A DNA stretch of 64,000 nt from the NCBI RefSeq assembly GCF_003337375.1, contig NZ_QPJD01000004.1:62001-126000 (forward strand), in the 5' to 3' direction. The notes below the pieces were generated by a model that saw nothing but the letters and a program-made list of their open reading frames with translations, had not been told where the DNA came from and ran no database searches. The translations under genes and the position numbers were made by a program. The stretch is from Paenibacillus prosopidis (GTDB lineage: Bacteria > Bacillota > Bacilli > Paenibacillales > Paenibacillaceae). Each line of letters starts with the position of its first letter. The stretch's first letter is position 1. Shown here piece after piece: positions 8,145-17,228 of this stretch.

Positions 8145-10529
8145 TTATCTCTCCTTAAGGATTGCTGGTAAAACGGTATACCACTCATTCACTTTCGTTT
8201 CGAATGGCTTGGATGCATCAATAATGGTTCCATCCGGGGTTTGAACGACGATTGCCGACGCGTGCCGCAGACTGCACAAAGCACCGTGGGTCGATTGGAT
8301 GCGGGCAGTAATCAGCTGGCCGGCTTGCCATTCTATATCAACGATGAAGCCGCCTCTTGCTTTTATCCCTTTCACGTAACCGCTTGGCCAAGCTGCCGGA
8401 AGCGCCGGAAGCAGCACGATGCCGTCCAAGTGACTTTGCAGCAGCAGCTCGGCAATGCCTGCGGTTCCGCCAAAGTTGCCGTCGATTTGAAACGGCGGAT
8501 GATCGTCGAATAAATTCGGATGCGTCGACCGTGCGAGCAGCGTATGGATAAAACGGTATGCCGACTCTGAATCCTGCAGCCGTGCATATAAGTTAATAAG
8601 CCATGCGCAGCTCCAGCCCGTATGACCGCCGCCATTATTAATGCGGCTCTCCAGTGATAATCTTCCCGCTTCTACAAGCTCCGGCGTCTCATCGTTGTTA
8701 ATGGTTGTTCCCGGATATAAGCCGTATAAATGGGAAACGTGCCGATGTCCAGGCTCCTGCTCTTCAAAATGCTCATGCCACTCCTGCAGCAAACCGTTTG
8801 GCGATATTTGCAGCGGCGGAAGCTTGCGGATCGCTGCAGCAATCCGCTCGACCAATGGCTCATCGATATCAAGCAGCCGCGCAGCTTCCATACAATGGTC
8901 AAACAGCTCGCGTATAAGCGTAATGTCCATAGCCGAAGACTCAGCCACGCTGCTGGCCTCGCCTTCCGGTGTCAGAAACTTGTTTTCCGGAGACGTGGAA
9001 GGTGATGTCATAAGAAGCCCTTCCTTATTCTCCTTCAGCCAGTCTAAACAAAACAAAGCTGCGCCTCTCATTAGCGGATACGCTTTTTCGCGTAAAAAAT
9101 CAACGTTGGGATTATACAAATAATGCTCCCATAAATGCTGCGTAAGCCATACGCCGCCAAGCGGCCAGAACGCCCAGCTTGGGTGCCCGGCAGTCGGAGT
9201 GGACGTCCGCCATAGGTCAACGTTGTGATGCGCGACCCAGCCTTGGCTATTATAGTGAATAGCCGCCGTGCGGGCGCCGGTCTGGCTTAGCTCTTCAATC
9301 ATTTGAATCAGCGGCTCATGGCACTCACTCAGATTGCCGATCTCCGCTGGCCAATAGTTCATTTGCGTATTGATGTTCGTCGTATAGTCACTGTTCCATG
9401 GCGGCTGTACCCGGTCATTCCATATCCCTTGCAGGTTGGCGGGCTGCGTCCCCGGCCGCGAGCTCGCCATTAGCAAGTAGCGGCCATACTGAAAATATAA
9501 CGCTTCCAATTGCGGATCCTGCCCGCCTATCTTGTATGCATCGAGCCGCTCGTCTGTCGGCAGCAGCCCGTTAGGAGTTTGTCCCAAATCAATCTGCACC
9601 CGCCGGAACATGCCGCGGTGATCCTCCATATGGCGTTCGCGGAGCTGATCGTAGCCGTATGCCGATGCGCTGTCTTGTACACGGCAGTTTTGCTCCCGAA
9701 GCTCCTCCTTACTCTTCTTCGGTTGACTATCAAATCTCACAAAGCTTGTTGCGGCGCTGAGCATAAAGGTAACCGAACGCGCGCCTCGAACATCAATTTG
9801 ATTGTCGCTGCTTACCGAAGCTGCTCCTCCATCCACCTTTACATGAAGCCTTGCTTGGAACGTTACACCACGGTCCGCCTCATATTGGACCGCCTTCGGA
9901 TGGTCTCCCATATAATTGTCTGCAACATGGCTCGGGCATCGTCCGTCCAGCACAATAACGCTGCCGTTCTCAGAAGATAGCTCAAATTGTACAGAAGAAT
10001 AAAGCGACGCCGTTAATGATAGAAATTGGTCACCCTCTGCGTCATAGCGCATACAAAGAACCTGATCAACGGCGCTCACGAATACTTCCCGGCTGTATAC
10101 GGTATTGCCGATCTGAAAGCTGGTCGACGCAACGCCGGCATCAATATCCAGCTGGCGATTATAGTTCGCAGCCTGAGCAACCTTCTGATCAAAATGCTGC
10201 TCTACAAATAAATCCCCCATCGGTTGATACGCTTCGACATTCGTACCAAGCATCTTTGACTGTACAAGCTGCTCCGCCTCTACAAAGCGCTTCTGCGCAA
10301 TCAACTCACGAGTACGCTTTAAATAACGCAATGCCTCATAATTGTTCGTATCGCGCGGAAAGCCCGACCACAGCGTATCTTCATTTAATTGAATTCGTTC
10401 CTTATCAATACCGCCGAACACCATGCCTCCCATACGGCCATTACCGATCGGCAATGCTTCTTCCCATCTCGAAGCCGGCTGCTTGTACCAAAGTGTCCAC
10501 GGATGTTCCTTCTCTGCCCATTTTTCCAT
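8145..10529 (-). CDS. GH95 family glycosidase (alpha-L-fucosidase/galactosidase type)
   Basis: The 794-residue protein is full length for GH95. Family landmarks are GNGRMGGMVFGG (29-40), NEDTLWSG (49-56), the N-x-N pair N385/N387 in TTNINTQMNYW, the general acid E515 in TSPENKF, HRHVSHLYGLYPG, and the late aspartate in DGNFGGTAGI. All catalytic positions known for the family are present. These enzymes hydrolyse terminal alpha-1,2-L-fucose (or L-galactose), for example on xyloglucan side chains. No signal peptide is seen, so it acts on imported oligosaccharides. The ATG is preceded by AGGAG. It is the first gene of an operon with GH3, and a cre box sits directly upstream. Confidence 0.92.
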   Translation of the reverse strand: MEKWAEKEHPWTLWYKQPASRWEEALPIGNGRMGGMVFGGIDKERIQLNEDTLWSGFPRDTNNYEALRYLKRTRELIAQKRFVEAEQLVQSKMLGTNVEAYQPMGDLFVEQHFDQKVAQAANYNRQLDIDAGVASTSFQIGNTVYSREVFVSAVDQVLCMRYDAEGDQFLSLTASLYSSVQFELSSENGSVIVLDGRCPSHVADNYMGDHPKAVQYEADRGVTFQARLHVKVDGGAASVSSDNQIDVRGARSVTFMLSAATSFVRFDSQPKKSKEELREQNCRVQDSASAYGYDQLRERHMEDHRGMFRRVQIDLGQTPNGLLPTDERLDAYKIGGQDPQLEALYFQYGRYLLMASSRPGTQPANLQGIWNDRVQPPWNSDYTTNINTQMNYWPAEIGNLSECHEPLIQMIEELSQTGARTAAIHYNSQGWVAHHNVDLWRTSTPTAGHPSWAFWPLGGVWLTQHLWEHYLYNPNVDFLREKAYPLMRGAALFCLDWLKENKEGLLMTSPSTSPENKFLTPEGEASSVAESSAMDITLIRELFDHCMEAARLLDIDEPLVERIAAAIRKLPPLQISPNGLLQEWHEHFEEQEPGHRHVSHLYGLYPGTTINNDETPELVEAGRLSLESRINNGGGHTGWSCAWLINLYARLQDSESAYRFIHTLLARSTHPNLFDDHPPFQIDGNFGGTAGIAELLLQSHLDGIVLLPALPAAWPSGYVKGIKARGGFIVDIEWQAGQLITARIQSTHGALCSLRHASAIVVQTPDGTIIDASKPFETKVNEWYTVLPAILKER

Positions 10530-10541
10530 GTCTCAATCTCC

Positions 10542-10555
10542 TGTTATCGCTTTCA
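10542..10555. promoter_or_regulatory. cre box (CcpA operator) in the GH95 leader
   Basis: Read on the minus strand, TGAAAGCGATAACA matches the cre consensus TGWNANCGNTNWCA at all 14 positions. It lies 13-26 bp upstream of the GH95 start and abuts its ribosome site, a position typical of roadblock-type catabolite repression. It predicts glucose repression of the GH95-GH3 operon. Confidence 0.7.
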
Positions 10556-11012
10556 CATTATCGTTAGAAAACGGTTATTATTCATCATAACGGAATTTCC
10601 ATGTCATAAAGTACCCGTTAGATTTCATGAAAATTCATATAAAAATTAGTGCTAAAATAAAAAAACCACGGATCAACGAATTCCTGTTAGATGATACGGA
10701 CTGCATGATTTGATATATATTATTTCAGCCTTAGCCTTTGCTTTAAAAATTGGATATTTTATCTAATTATCTCATGAAAACAACGCGAATTGTCCAGGTA
10801 CACAAGCGCTAGCAAACTTGATATGCTTTTTTGTAAGCGTTACCATTGATCTTTCTAGAACAACAGCGCCATGACGTTCGCCGTAAAGCTGAATAAAAGG
10901 AGGTATCGGTATGATATTGGAAAAGCGGAAACGGCCTCTCCGGTTCTTTCTCTGATACTATAAATTCTACTATCCTTAAAAAAAATAAAAAAACGGAAGC
11001 CTGGTGAGGCAT
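10556..11012. other. Divergent intergenic region between GH95 and an AraC regulator
   Basis: This stretch of about 460 bp holds the promoters of both genes. A second cre-like sequence, TGTAAGCGTTACCA (10832-10845), has one mismatch to consensus. The region is AT rich. A minus-strand reading frame across 10809-11033 lacks a ribosome site and a recognisable protein, so I do not call a gene. No other structure was seen. Confidence 0.5.
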
Positions 11013-11837
11013 ATGTTTGGGGCGAAGACTCATTTGCTAATGACGATGCCCGAACAGTTCGTTCCCTTTTACATTGAAAGCATAGGATTTAATCCGGTGC
11101 AGGAGACGGTCATTCGTCAAGACGGTTATTCATGTTACCATTGGTTGCAAACGGCTTCAGGCGAGGGTGAAATTATCCTGGGAGGCCGAAAATTTACACT
11201 CCCACCTCACCACGGCATCCTATTAATGCCGTATGCTGCTCATCGGTATCGTAAAATTGGCGATAGATGGTCTACTTACTATTTGACCTTCGATGGCACG
11301 AAGGTCACTCCATTCCTATCCATTTTAGGCATTCTATGTTCGACGGTCTATGATTGGTCAGCCGGTACGGAACTGGAAAAAGCTGTTGAACAAATGCTGG
11401 AAGATGCGCTGCTTACCCAAGATTTAACGGGCTTGGATAACTCGGTCGGCATCTACCGTTTCCTTGTCAATCTGAAGAAGCAGGGAAGAACCAATAGAAC
11501 GCCTTCCATACAGAGCCTTGTCGAACGATTAACGCCGCTGCTTAAATATCTCGATACAGAATATCACAATCCTGATCTTGGCATGACTGATATGGCCGAT
11601 CGCGTACAAATTAGTCAAAGACATCTTAATTCCTTATTCAAACAGGCCTTCGGCAACACGCCATACCAATATCTCATCAAGCTGAGAATCCGCAAGGCAA
11701 AGGAATTGCTGGCCAACCGACGTTCAAGCCCCATCCATCACATTGCGGAAATGGCAGGCTTTCGTGATTCCAGCCATTTTATCGCGACATTTCGCAAGCT
11801 TGAGCGGCAAACGCCCGAACAATATCGAACAACTTAA
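11013..11837 (+). CDS. AraC family transcriptional regulator
   Basis: The 274-residue protein has an N-terminal cupin-like sensor half (FTLPPHHGILLMPYAAHRY) and a C-terminal AraC double HTH (about 175-274, with ISQRHLNSLFKQAFG and the final HFIATFRKLERQTPEQYR). It is divergent from the GH95-GH3 operon and convergent with the GH5 gene, so it is the likely sugar-responsive regulator of this hemicellulose island. The start is uncertain. ATG 11013 has GGTGAGG very close upstream, while a GTG three codons earlier (11004) is also possible. Confidence 0.88.
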   Translation: MFGAKTHLLMTMPEQFVPFYIESIGFNPVQETVIRQDGYSCYHWLQTASGEGEIILGGRKFTLPPHHGILLMPYAAHRYRKIGDRWSTYYLTFDGTKVTPFLSILGILCSTVYDWSAGTELEKAVEQMLEDALLTQDLTGLDNSVGIYRFLVNLKKQGRTNRTPSIQSLVERLTPLLKYLDTEYHNPDLGMTDMADRVQISQRHLNSLFKQAFGNTPYQYLIKLRIRKAKELLANRRSSPIHHIAEMAGFRDSSHFIATFRKLERQTPEQYRTT

Positions 11838-11896
11838 GCTCCGTTTATTACATGGCATGAATGAAAAATGTATGGATTTCAATAGAATAAAAAACC

Positions 11897-11936
11897 AAGG
11901 CCTAATCCAACCTCTTCGAGATTGGACAGGCCTTTT
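11897..11936. terminator. Bidirectional terminator between AraC and GH5 genes
   Basis: Arms AAGGCCTAATCCAA (11897-11910) and TTGGACAGGCCTTTT (11922-11936) form a strong stem with an 11-base loop. A-rich sequence precedes it and T-rich sequence follows, so it can serve both convergent genes. Confidence 0.8.
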
Positions 11937-11957
11937 CATATTCAATTGGATCAGCTA

Positions 11958-13631
11958 TTAGGAAGCTTCGCCTACAACGCTTGTACCGCTCTTCGTGATC
12001 GTGTAATTGATGACCGCACCGCTCCAGAAGTGGAACTTCAGGTTGACTACTCCGTCATTCACTTCATTAAAGAAATTTTGTGTAAGCGTAATTTGATTGT
12101 TAGTGTAGGAAGGCGAGAACGTATAGGTGAATTCCTTGAACGAGGTCCAGTTTTGCGGACCGGCATTGCCGCCTGCAGCGTACACGGCCTCCATTGTTGC
12201 AAGACGGTCGCCGTTGAAGGCTGTCGGAATCACAAAGCCGCTTGTCGTACCGGAAGCGTTTTGCAGCACCGGCGTATTATAATAGAGCACATGGATGCTC
12301 CAATTGGCGCCTGCGCTGAATTGGGCCGTCAACACCGCCTTCTCGCCGGTCCCGCCAGTGGTTAGCTTGGAGAGATAACTTGCTTTGACGGTCAATGTGC
12401 TGCCGCTCAACGTGTAGTCTCTGCCCGATTTCAAAGTGCTGTTTCCGTTCTTGAGCGAGACAAAGCTATTGCCATTCAAGTTCAGAGCGATCGAAGCGTC
12501 CGTAACCGAAGCGCCTTGCTTGATGAAGATCTGATCGGTTGCGGCGGTAGACGAACGACCTGTCAGGCTTGCCTTGATGACATTATAAAGCTCCGGATCA
12601 TTCCACTGGAATGTGCTGCGGTTAAAATGCTGGCCGTTATCCCACAGCATATGGGTTATGCTTTTCGATTTGGCATACTGGGTGAAGAACTCAAAATACT
12701 TCAGCATCTCGCCATGCTCGATTCCACCCACGCCTCTGTCGAAGCCGAGCAGTCCATATTCGCCTATGACTACGGGAATCCCATTAGCTACAAACGTATT
12801 ATAGAGACGGTCAAACGATGAAGTGATATCGGTAATCGATGTGTCATTAAACTTGGTTTCGCCCGCGATGTTTACGCTGAACGGCCAATATCCGTAATAA
12901 TGCACGGTGGCAATCAAATTCGTATCATTCAGACTGGCCATCGTATTATTGAGCGAATCCAAATATTCTTGCGAGGAATTGGTCCATATCGTCGGCAGCA
13001 CGAGCGGGCGAACGGCATTTCCTCCGCCGGACGACCTTACAATATTGAAGAAGGACGTATTAATCTCATTGAGCAGCGTCAATTGCGTCGCCGTATCAAC
13101 GTTAAAGGTCGGTTCGTTGATGCTTTCGAACATCAGCTTGTTGGAATGATTTTTGAAGTGGTTGGCGATTTGAGTCCATGCCGCATTATATTTGGCCAGC
13201 ATTTCGTCATGATTCGTCCCCATCGTGTTTAGCCACAACCATGAGTCATGGTGGAGGTTGATCATGACATATAGACCCGCATCCAGCGACCAGTCAACAA
13301 CTTGCTGTACCCGGGCCATGAATACAGGATCGATCGTATAGTCCGGAGCGGCGCCCATCCGGTGGTTCCATGTAATCGGAATCCGGATGCTCTTATAGCC
13401 CTGGGCGGCAATCTGTTGAATCAATGCTTGGGTAATTGCCGGATTGCCCCAAGAGGTTTCGTCGCCTGTCGCGTCGAGCGAATTGCCTAAGTTCCATCCG
13501 GGCTGCATCGCGTCGACATAGGTCTGCATAGGCGTTGCAGCAGAAGCCGAAGTCGTGAATGAAAACATACTCATAAGCAAGGCTACGGTCATCATAATTC
13601 CAAAAAAAGATTTTTCACTTCGTAACGTCAT
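11958..13631 (-). CDS. Secreted GH5 endoglucanase/xyloglucanase with X2 and CBM46 modules
   Basis: The 557-residue protein has a signal peptide ending near SASAA (about residue 32). The GH5 catalytic domain (about 33-355) has WNLGNSLDA, acid/base E173 in INEP and nucleophile E291 in VVIGEYG. It is followed by an Ig-like X2 module (about 365-455) and a CBM46-like C-terminus (about 456-555). This architecture is known from subfamily GH5_4 enzymes that cut mixed-linkage glucan and xyloglucan. Together with the neighbouring GH95 and GH3 it could start breakdown of fucosylated xyloglucan outside the cell. Monocistronic, with a cre-like site in its leader. Confidence 0.9.
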   Translation of the reverse strand: MTLRSEKSFFGIMMTVALLMSMFSFTTSASAATPMQTYVDAMQPGWNLGNSLDATGDETSWGNPAITQALIQQIAAQGYKSIRIPITWNHRMGAAPDYTIDPVFMARVQQVVDWSLDAGLYVMINLHHDSWLWLNTMGTNHDEMLAKYNAAWTQIANHFKNHSNKLMFESINEPTFNVDTATQLTLLNEINTSFFNIVRSSGGGNAVRPLVLPTIWTNSSQEYLDSLNNTMASLNDTNLIATVHYYGYWPFSVNIAGETKFNDTSITDITSSFDRLYNTFVANGIPVVIGEYGLLGFDRGVGGIEHGEMLKYFEFFTQYAKSKSITHMLWDNGQHFNRSTFQWNDPELYNVIKASLTGRSSTAATDQIFIKQGASVTDASIALNLNGNSFVSLKNGNSTLKSGRDYTLSGSTLTVKASYLSKLTTGGTGEKAVLTAQFSAGANWSIHVLYYNTPVLQNASGTTSGFVIPTAFNGDRLATMEAVYAAGGNAGPQNWTSFKEFTYTFSPSYTNNQITLTQNFFNEVNDGVVNLKFHFWSGAVINYTITKSGTSVVGEAS

Positions 13632-13893
13632 CGAAAGTCTCCTTTGACTAAGTAATTTGATAAAGCTTCAAAAACCGTCCTAAAGGGATTGAAGTATATT
13701 TGTAAGCGCTGCCTTTTTTAAAAAACACATCCCTCCTTTTGTTGCTGGCGGCTTTCAGTGGGTCTCGATGTTCTAATACCTCTCTTATGATACAGGTTAT
13801 CTCTTCTTTGAAAAATATGAAAAAAAAGAATATAAAAAAACGGAAATGATTGAGACCGTCAAATGCCTGTCCTTTTCAACTTTAAGAAATAAA
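13632..13893. promoter_or_regulatory. Leader of the GH5 gene with a cre-like site
   Basis: The gap between the GH5 start and the terminator of the next gene holds TGTAAGCGCTGCCT (13701-13714), which matches cre at about 12 of 14 positions, 70-83 bp upstream of the GH5 start codon. The rest is AT rich and no further gene was seen. Confidence 0.4.
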
Positions 13894-13894
13894 G

Positions 13895-13928
13895 AAAAGC
13901 GTGAATCCTTTGCGGAATCCACGCTTTT
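13895..13928 (-). terminator. Terminator of the dehydrogenase-isomerase operon
   Basis: Arms AAAAGCGTGAATCC (13895-13908) and GGAATCCACGCTTTT (13914-13928) form a stem with a small bulge directly after the isomerase stop codon. The A run on the plus strand gives a T run on the transcribed minus strand. Confidence 0.75.
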
Positions 13929-13940
13929 GTACTTCACTTC

Positions 13941-14777
13941 TTATAACCCGGCAGCGTTAAATACTTTATCGAAGCCAGCCTTCGAGCGTAATATAAGCTC
14001 TTCAGGTGACTGGTTAGGAGCCTCCGCCGTTAAAATCTCTTGTGAAACGGCTCCCTTGTAGCCGATTTTTTGCAGCGCCTGAAGAAACCCGACCAAATCG
14101 ATGACGCCTTCCCCCGGATAAATACGTCCGTTGTCTAGCGCTTCCGAGACCGGTACATTCGGCGCGTCATTAATATGAACATGTACGATTTGATCAGCCC
14201 GAAGCGACTCTATCTCGGCAACGGTCAGCCCATTAGTGTACCAATGATAAGAATCGAATAACAAGCCGACATTGCTCTCGCCAATGGCTTCGATCCAATC
14301 CAGCGTCTCCGCGAGCGTCCATATAAATGGATTCGCCCAACGCGTTCGCAAATGATGCGGACCTACGAATTCAAGCCCGAGACGAATGCCGTATGCACCG
14401 AGAATTTGTGCGCATGTACGCAATCTGCTTGTCGCGAGAGCCATGAAATGCGCTGCTTTTAAATCAGTCGAAGGTAAAATGTACGTACAGCAGCTTTTGC
14501 AGCCGAGCGCAGCTGCCGCGGCAGCTGATGAAGCAAGCTTTTTCAAGCCTTCCAGAAATGCCTCTTCTGTCGTTCTCCATTCCACGGGCAGACCAATAGA
14601 GCCGATCACAACGCCGCTCCCGGCAAGCAGCTCGCGCGCTTTTTCTACGCCATGACGCTCTACGAACGCGGCAGCATCCAAATCTACTGCTTGAAATCCA
14701 TGTGCTGCGGCCAGCTCGATCAAACGTTCGTCGCTCTCAATACGGCCAAGTCCGGCGCCGGTTAATCCTCTTAGCAT
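13941..14777 (-). CDS. Sugar phosphate isomerase/epimerase family (xylose isomerase-like TIM barrel)
   Basis: The 278-residue protein fits the AP-endonuclease-2/IolE-like TIM-barrel family. Metal-site regions can be seen: LGLEFVGPHH, the aspartate and histidine in LLFDSYHW, HVHINDAPN, the Y-P-G-E-G motif, and the late glutamate in SQEIL. Members isomerise, epimerise or dehydrate free sugars and inositol derivatives in the cytoplasm, so the substrate is open. It lies 31 bp downstream of a Gfo/Idh/MocA oxidoreductase in one operon, a common pairing for oxidised sugar or inositol breakdown. The start ATG has GAGGAGGG upstream. Confidence 0.85.
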   Translation of the reverse strand: MLRGLTGAGLGRIESDERLIELAAAHGFQAVDLDAAAFVERHGVEKARELLAGSGVVIGSIGLPVEWRTTEEAFLEGLKKLASSAAAAAALGCKSCCTYILPSTDLKAAHFMALATSRLRTCAQILGAYGIRLGLEFVGPHHLRTRWANPFIWTLAETLDWIEAIGESNVGLLFDSYHWYTNGLTVAEIESLRADQIVHVHINDAPNVPVSEALDNGRIYPGEGVIDLVGFLQALQKIGYKGAVSQEILTAEAPNQSPEELILRSKAGFDKVFNAAGL

Positions 14778-14808
14778 TCGGTTCCCTCCTCTTATATCGT
14801 TATTAGGA

Positions 14809-15888
14809 TTAGTTCAGATTCCAATCGAGCTTCACTTCATTGCCCGTACGGGAAGATTCATAGATCGCGTCCAGCACTAAATTATTCGTTAATCCAGACA
14901 AAGCCGATGTAATCGGCTGCTTGCCTTCGCTGATACAATCCAAGAAATGACGGCTTAAGCGTGCACGCTCGCCTTCATCGTTATCTGCTTTACGAAGCTC
15001 CGTCTCGATTGGACGGTCGAACTTCTCCGTCAACAGCTTACCTTGACCGCCGCGATAGCTTGCGCCGCCTTCCGATCCCATTAAATGGATGAACGGAGTA
15101 TTGTCCGTATCCATATGAACGGCCCAGCTCACTTCGAGCGACAGCGTGCTGCCGTCTTCCATTTTGATCAAAGCGGTTGCCAAATCCTCTACGTCGTAAG
15201 TACCGTTCCAATTCGGCTTGCCCCATGTGCCGATTCCTTTGCGGCTTGGACCAAATTCCGCATAAGTGGCGCCATATACCGATACCGGCTTCGGATTGCC
15301 CATCAAATACAGAGCCAGATCAAGCATGTGAACGCCGATATCGATGAGCGGGCCTCCTCCCGATTGATCCATTTGCGTGAACCATGTTCCCCAGCCCGGA
15401 ATGCCTTTGCGGCGGAACCAGCCGGTTTTTGCCGTATAAATTTTGCCGAGCTCGCCCCGGTCAACTTGCTCTTTGATTTGCATGGGAACCGATTCCCAGC
15501 GCATTTGATGACCAACCATAACAACGGAATTTGACGCTTGGCTGGCTTTCAAAATTTGACGGGCGGCATCGCCGTTTATTCCCATCGGCTTCTCCAGCAG
15601 AACATGCTTGCCGGCATCAATGGCCTGGATGGCAAGCGGTGCGTGAAATTGGTTAGGCACGCCGATGATGACCGCATCCACGTCCGGACGCCGGATCAGT
15701 TCTTCGGGAGACGCAGCAACGTTTGCGATACTGTATTGCTTTGCTTTCTCCTCGGCTAGCGGTAAATACGCATCGGTAATCGCTGTAATTTCGCACAGAT
15801 CCGTTAGCTTTGAAAATTCGCCGGCATGAACGCCACCGATGTTTCCTGCACCAATAATGCCAATTCTAATTTTATTTGTATTCGCCAC
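14809..15888 (-). CDS. Gfo/Idh/MocA family NAD(P)-dependent oxidoreductase
   Basis: The 359-residue protein has an N-terminal Rossmann fold with GIIGAGNIGGVHAGEF (about 10-25), the EKP motif in HVLLEKPMG that carries the catalytic lysine, and the C-terminal alpha/beta domain with LIDIGVHMLDLALYLMG. It oxidises or reduces a sugar or cyclitol hydroxyl. It starts with GTG behind GGAGGAAACAAC. It is co-transcribed with the isomerase downstream and divergent from an AraC regulator, which probably responds to the substrate. Confidence 0.9.
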   Translation of the reverse strand: MANTNKIRIGIIGAGNIGGVHAGEFSKLTDLCEITAITDAYLPLAEEKAKQYSIANVAASPEELIRRPDVDAVIIGVPNQFHAPLAIQAIDAGKHVLLEKPMGINGDAARQILKASQASNSVVMVGHQMRWESVPMQIKEQVDRGELGKIYTAKTGWFRRKGIPGWGTWFTQMDQSGGGPLIDIGVHMLDLALYLMGNPKPVSVYGATYAEFGPSRKGIGTWGKPNWNGTYDVEDLATALIKMEDGSTLSLEVSWAVHMDTDNTPFIHLMGSEGGASYRGGQGKLLTEKFDRPIETELRKADNDEGERARLSRHFLDCISEGKQPITSALSGLTNNLVLDAIYESSRTGNEVKLDWNLN

Positions 15889-16040
15889 GTTGTTTCCTCC
15901 TAAAAAGGTTGCGGAGCAAACTTAGCTTCGTAAGCATAAGCTTAAAACTGCTCTCTTTATTTATGTTAGAATAAACGATAAAAGAAAGCGTGCTTGTTTT
16001 TCGGAAAAAGTCTCAGTTTTTCGGAGGAATCGACTAAAAT

Positions 16041-16907
16041 ATGACATACTATCCCGACTATTTGAAAACGTATCCAAATATGAACACGTCTTCTCCTCTT
16101 CATATTAGCTTAAACCGGCTTTATCACGGATTTCGTCCTCACCGCCACGATTTTTTGGAGTTTTCGTACGTTGTTGACGGTAGAGGCTCGGAGTCGATTA
16201 ATGATATGAGGCATCAGATGCTGCCCGGAACGTTTACATTTGTTCTCCCTTACCAGGTGCATGAGCTGTTTACGGAGCCGGGCAGCACGTTAGTTTTATA
16301 TAATTGCATGTTTAGCATGGACTTATTGATGGAGCCGGGACAGGAAGAGGGCCTGCTGGACTTAATTGACCGAAATACGATGCCGTCGTTTGCGCAGCTG
16401 GATGGGCAGGATAATGAACGAATGCGTTGTTTAATAGAGGACATGTTTAACGAATATAAAGGGCAGGAACCCTGGCGGCGAACGATGCTGCAGGTCAAGC
16501 TGAAGGAGATATTAATTGGTTTTGACCGATATCGCCGGAAAACAGCGCCGACACTTACCGTTGCGAATCCCGCTTCCAAAACGAACGCATCGGTATGGCC
16601 GATTATCCACTATATCCATAGCCATTATCAAGATGATCTCGCGTTATCCGATTTAGCGGTCCGTTTCTCGCTCAGTGTCTCTCGTATCAGCGAGGTCATC
16701 AAACAAACGACCGGGCAAACGTTCGTTCACTTCCTGCATGATTTACGCCTTCGCCATGCCTGCAGTCTGCTCGTCTCCACTGAAATGAGCGTTGCAGAAA
16801 TCGCGCTCGAGGTCGGGTACGGCTCCTACAAAACATTCTCCCGCATCTTCCGGGAAATAAAGGGTGTCGTACCGAAGGACTACCGGAAAATGAAGCTCGG
16901 CATTTAG
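16041..16907 (+). CDS. AraC family transcriptional regulator
   Basis: The 288-residue protein has an N-terminal cupin sensor domain (HRHDFLEFSYVVDGRG) and a C-terminal AraC HTH pair (about 190-285, SVSRISEVIKQTTGQ and the YGSYKTFSRIFREIKG signature). It is divergently arranged to the dehydrogenase-isomerase operon, with about 150 bp between, and so is its likely regulator. The ATG at 16041 has GGAGGA about 13 bases upstream, slightly far. Confidence 0.9.
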   Translation: MTYYPDYLKTYPNMNTSSPLHISLNRLYHGFRPHRHDFLEFSYVVDGRGSESINDMRHQMLPGTFTFVLPYQVHELFTEPGSTLVLYNCMFSMDLLMEPGQEEGLLDLIDRNTMPSFAQLDGQDNERMRCLIEDMFNEYKGQEPWRRTMLQVKLKEILIGFDRYRRKTAPTLTVANPASKTNASVWPIIHYIHSHYQDDLALSDLAVRFSLSVSRISEVIKQTTGQTFVHFLHDLRLRHACSLLVSTEMSVAEIALEVGYGSYKTFSRIFREIKGVVPKDYRKMKLGI

Positions 16908-16941
16908 CCACATATATCGGTTTTTTTTGATTAACAAACAG

Positions 16942-16985
16942 GAGGCTGTCTCGAAAGTAGAAACATCTACTTACGAGACAGCCTC
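16942..16985. terminator. Long GGCTGTC-type hairpin between convergent genes
   Basis: The perfect arms GAGGCTGTCTCG (16942-16953) and CGAGACAGCCTC (16974-16985) have extra pairing inside (AAGTAGA / TCTACTT). It lies between the AraC gene and the small membrane gene, which converge. No immediate T run is seen. It resembles the hairpins at 31027 and 55943. Confidence 0.6.
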
Positions 16986-17000
16986 TGTTCTGCCATGCGT

Positions 17001-17087
17001 TTACTTTACGAGGACGTCGATCAGAATCACGATGACAAGCAAAGCGTAAAGTACAAGCGACACAACCATTAATGTCCGCTTACTCAC
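17001..17087 (-). CDS. Small membrane protein, 28 residues
   Basis: A GTG start (17085-17087) preceded by GGAAGGGGAG at about 7-8 bases opens a frame of 28 codons. The product has a short basic head (M-S-K-R) and one hydrophobic helix of about 20 residues ending in I-D-V-L-V-K. Such single-pass peptides are common but rarely annotated. It is flanked by the ger operon 1 downstream gene on the same strand and by a strong hairpin. I do not know its role. Because it is short, the call rests on the ribosome site and the membrane-helix composition. Confidence 0.5.
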   Translation of the reverse strand: MSKRTLMVVSLVLYALLVIVILIDVLVK

Positions 17088-17228
17088 AGCGCTACTCCCC
17101 TTCCAACACCGTTTAGGCTATACACCACTATTGTATGTGGACGGGAACAACGCGGAAATTGTCCGAACAAAAATACGATCGCGAATTTTATTTTCTATTC
17201 ATATGCATCCATCGCTATCGAATGCCAG

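Noticed and set aside
10809..11033. 74-codon minus-strand frame in the GH95/AraC gap
   Set aside because: No ribosome site, odd composition, overlaps the AraC start; most likely chance.
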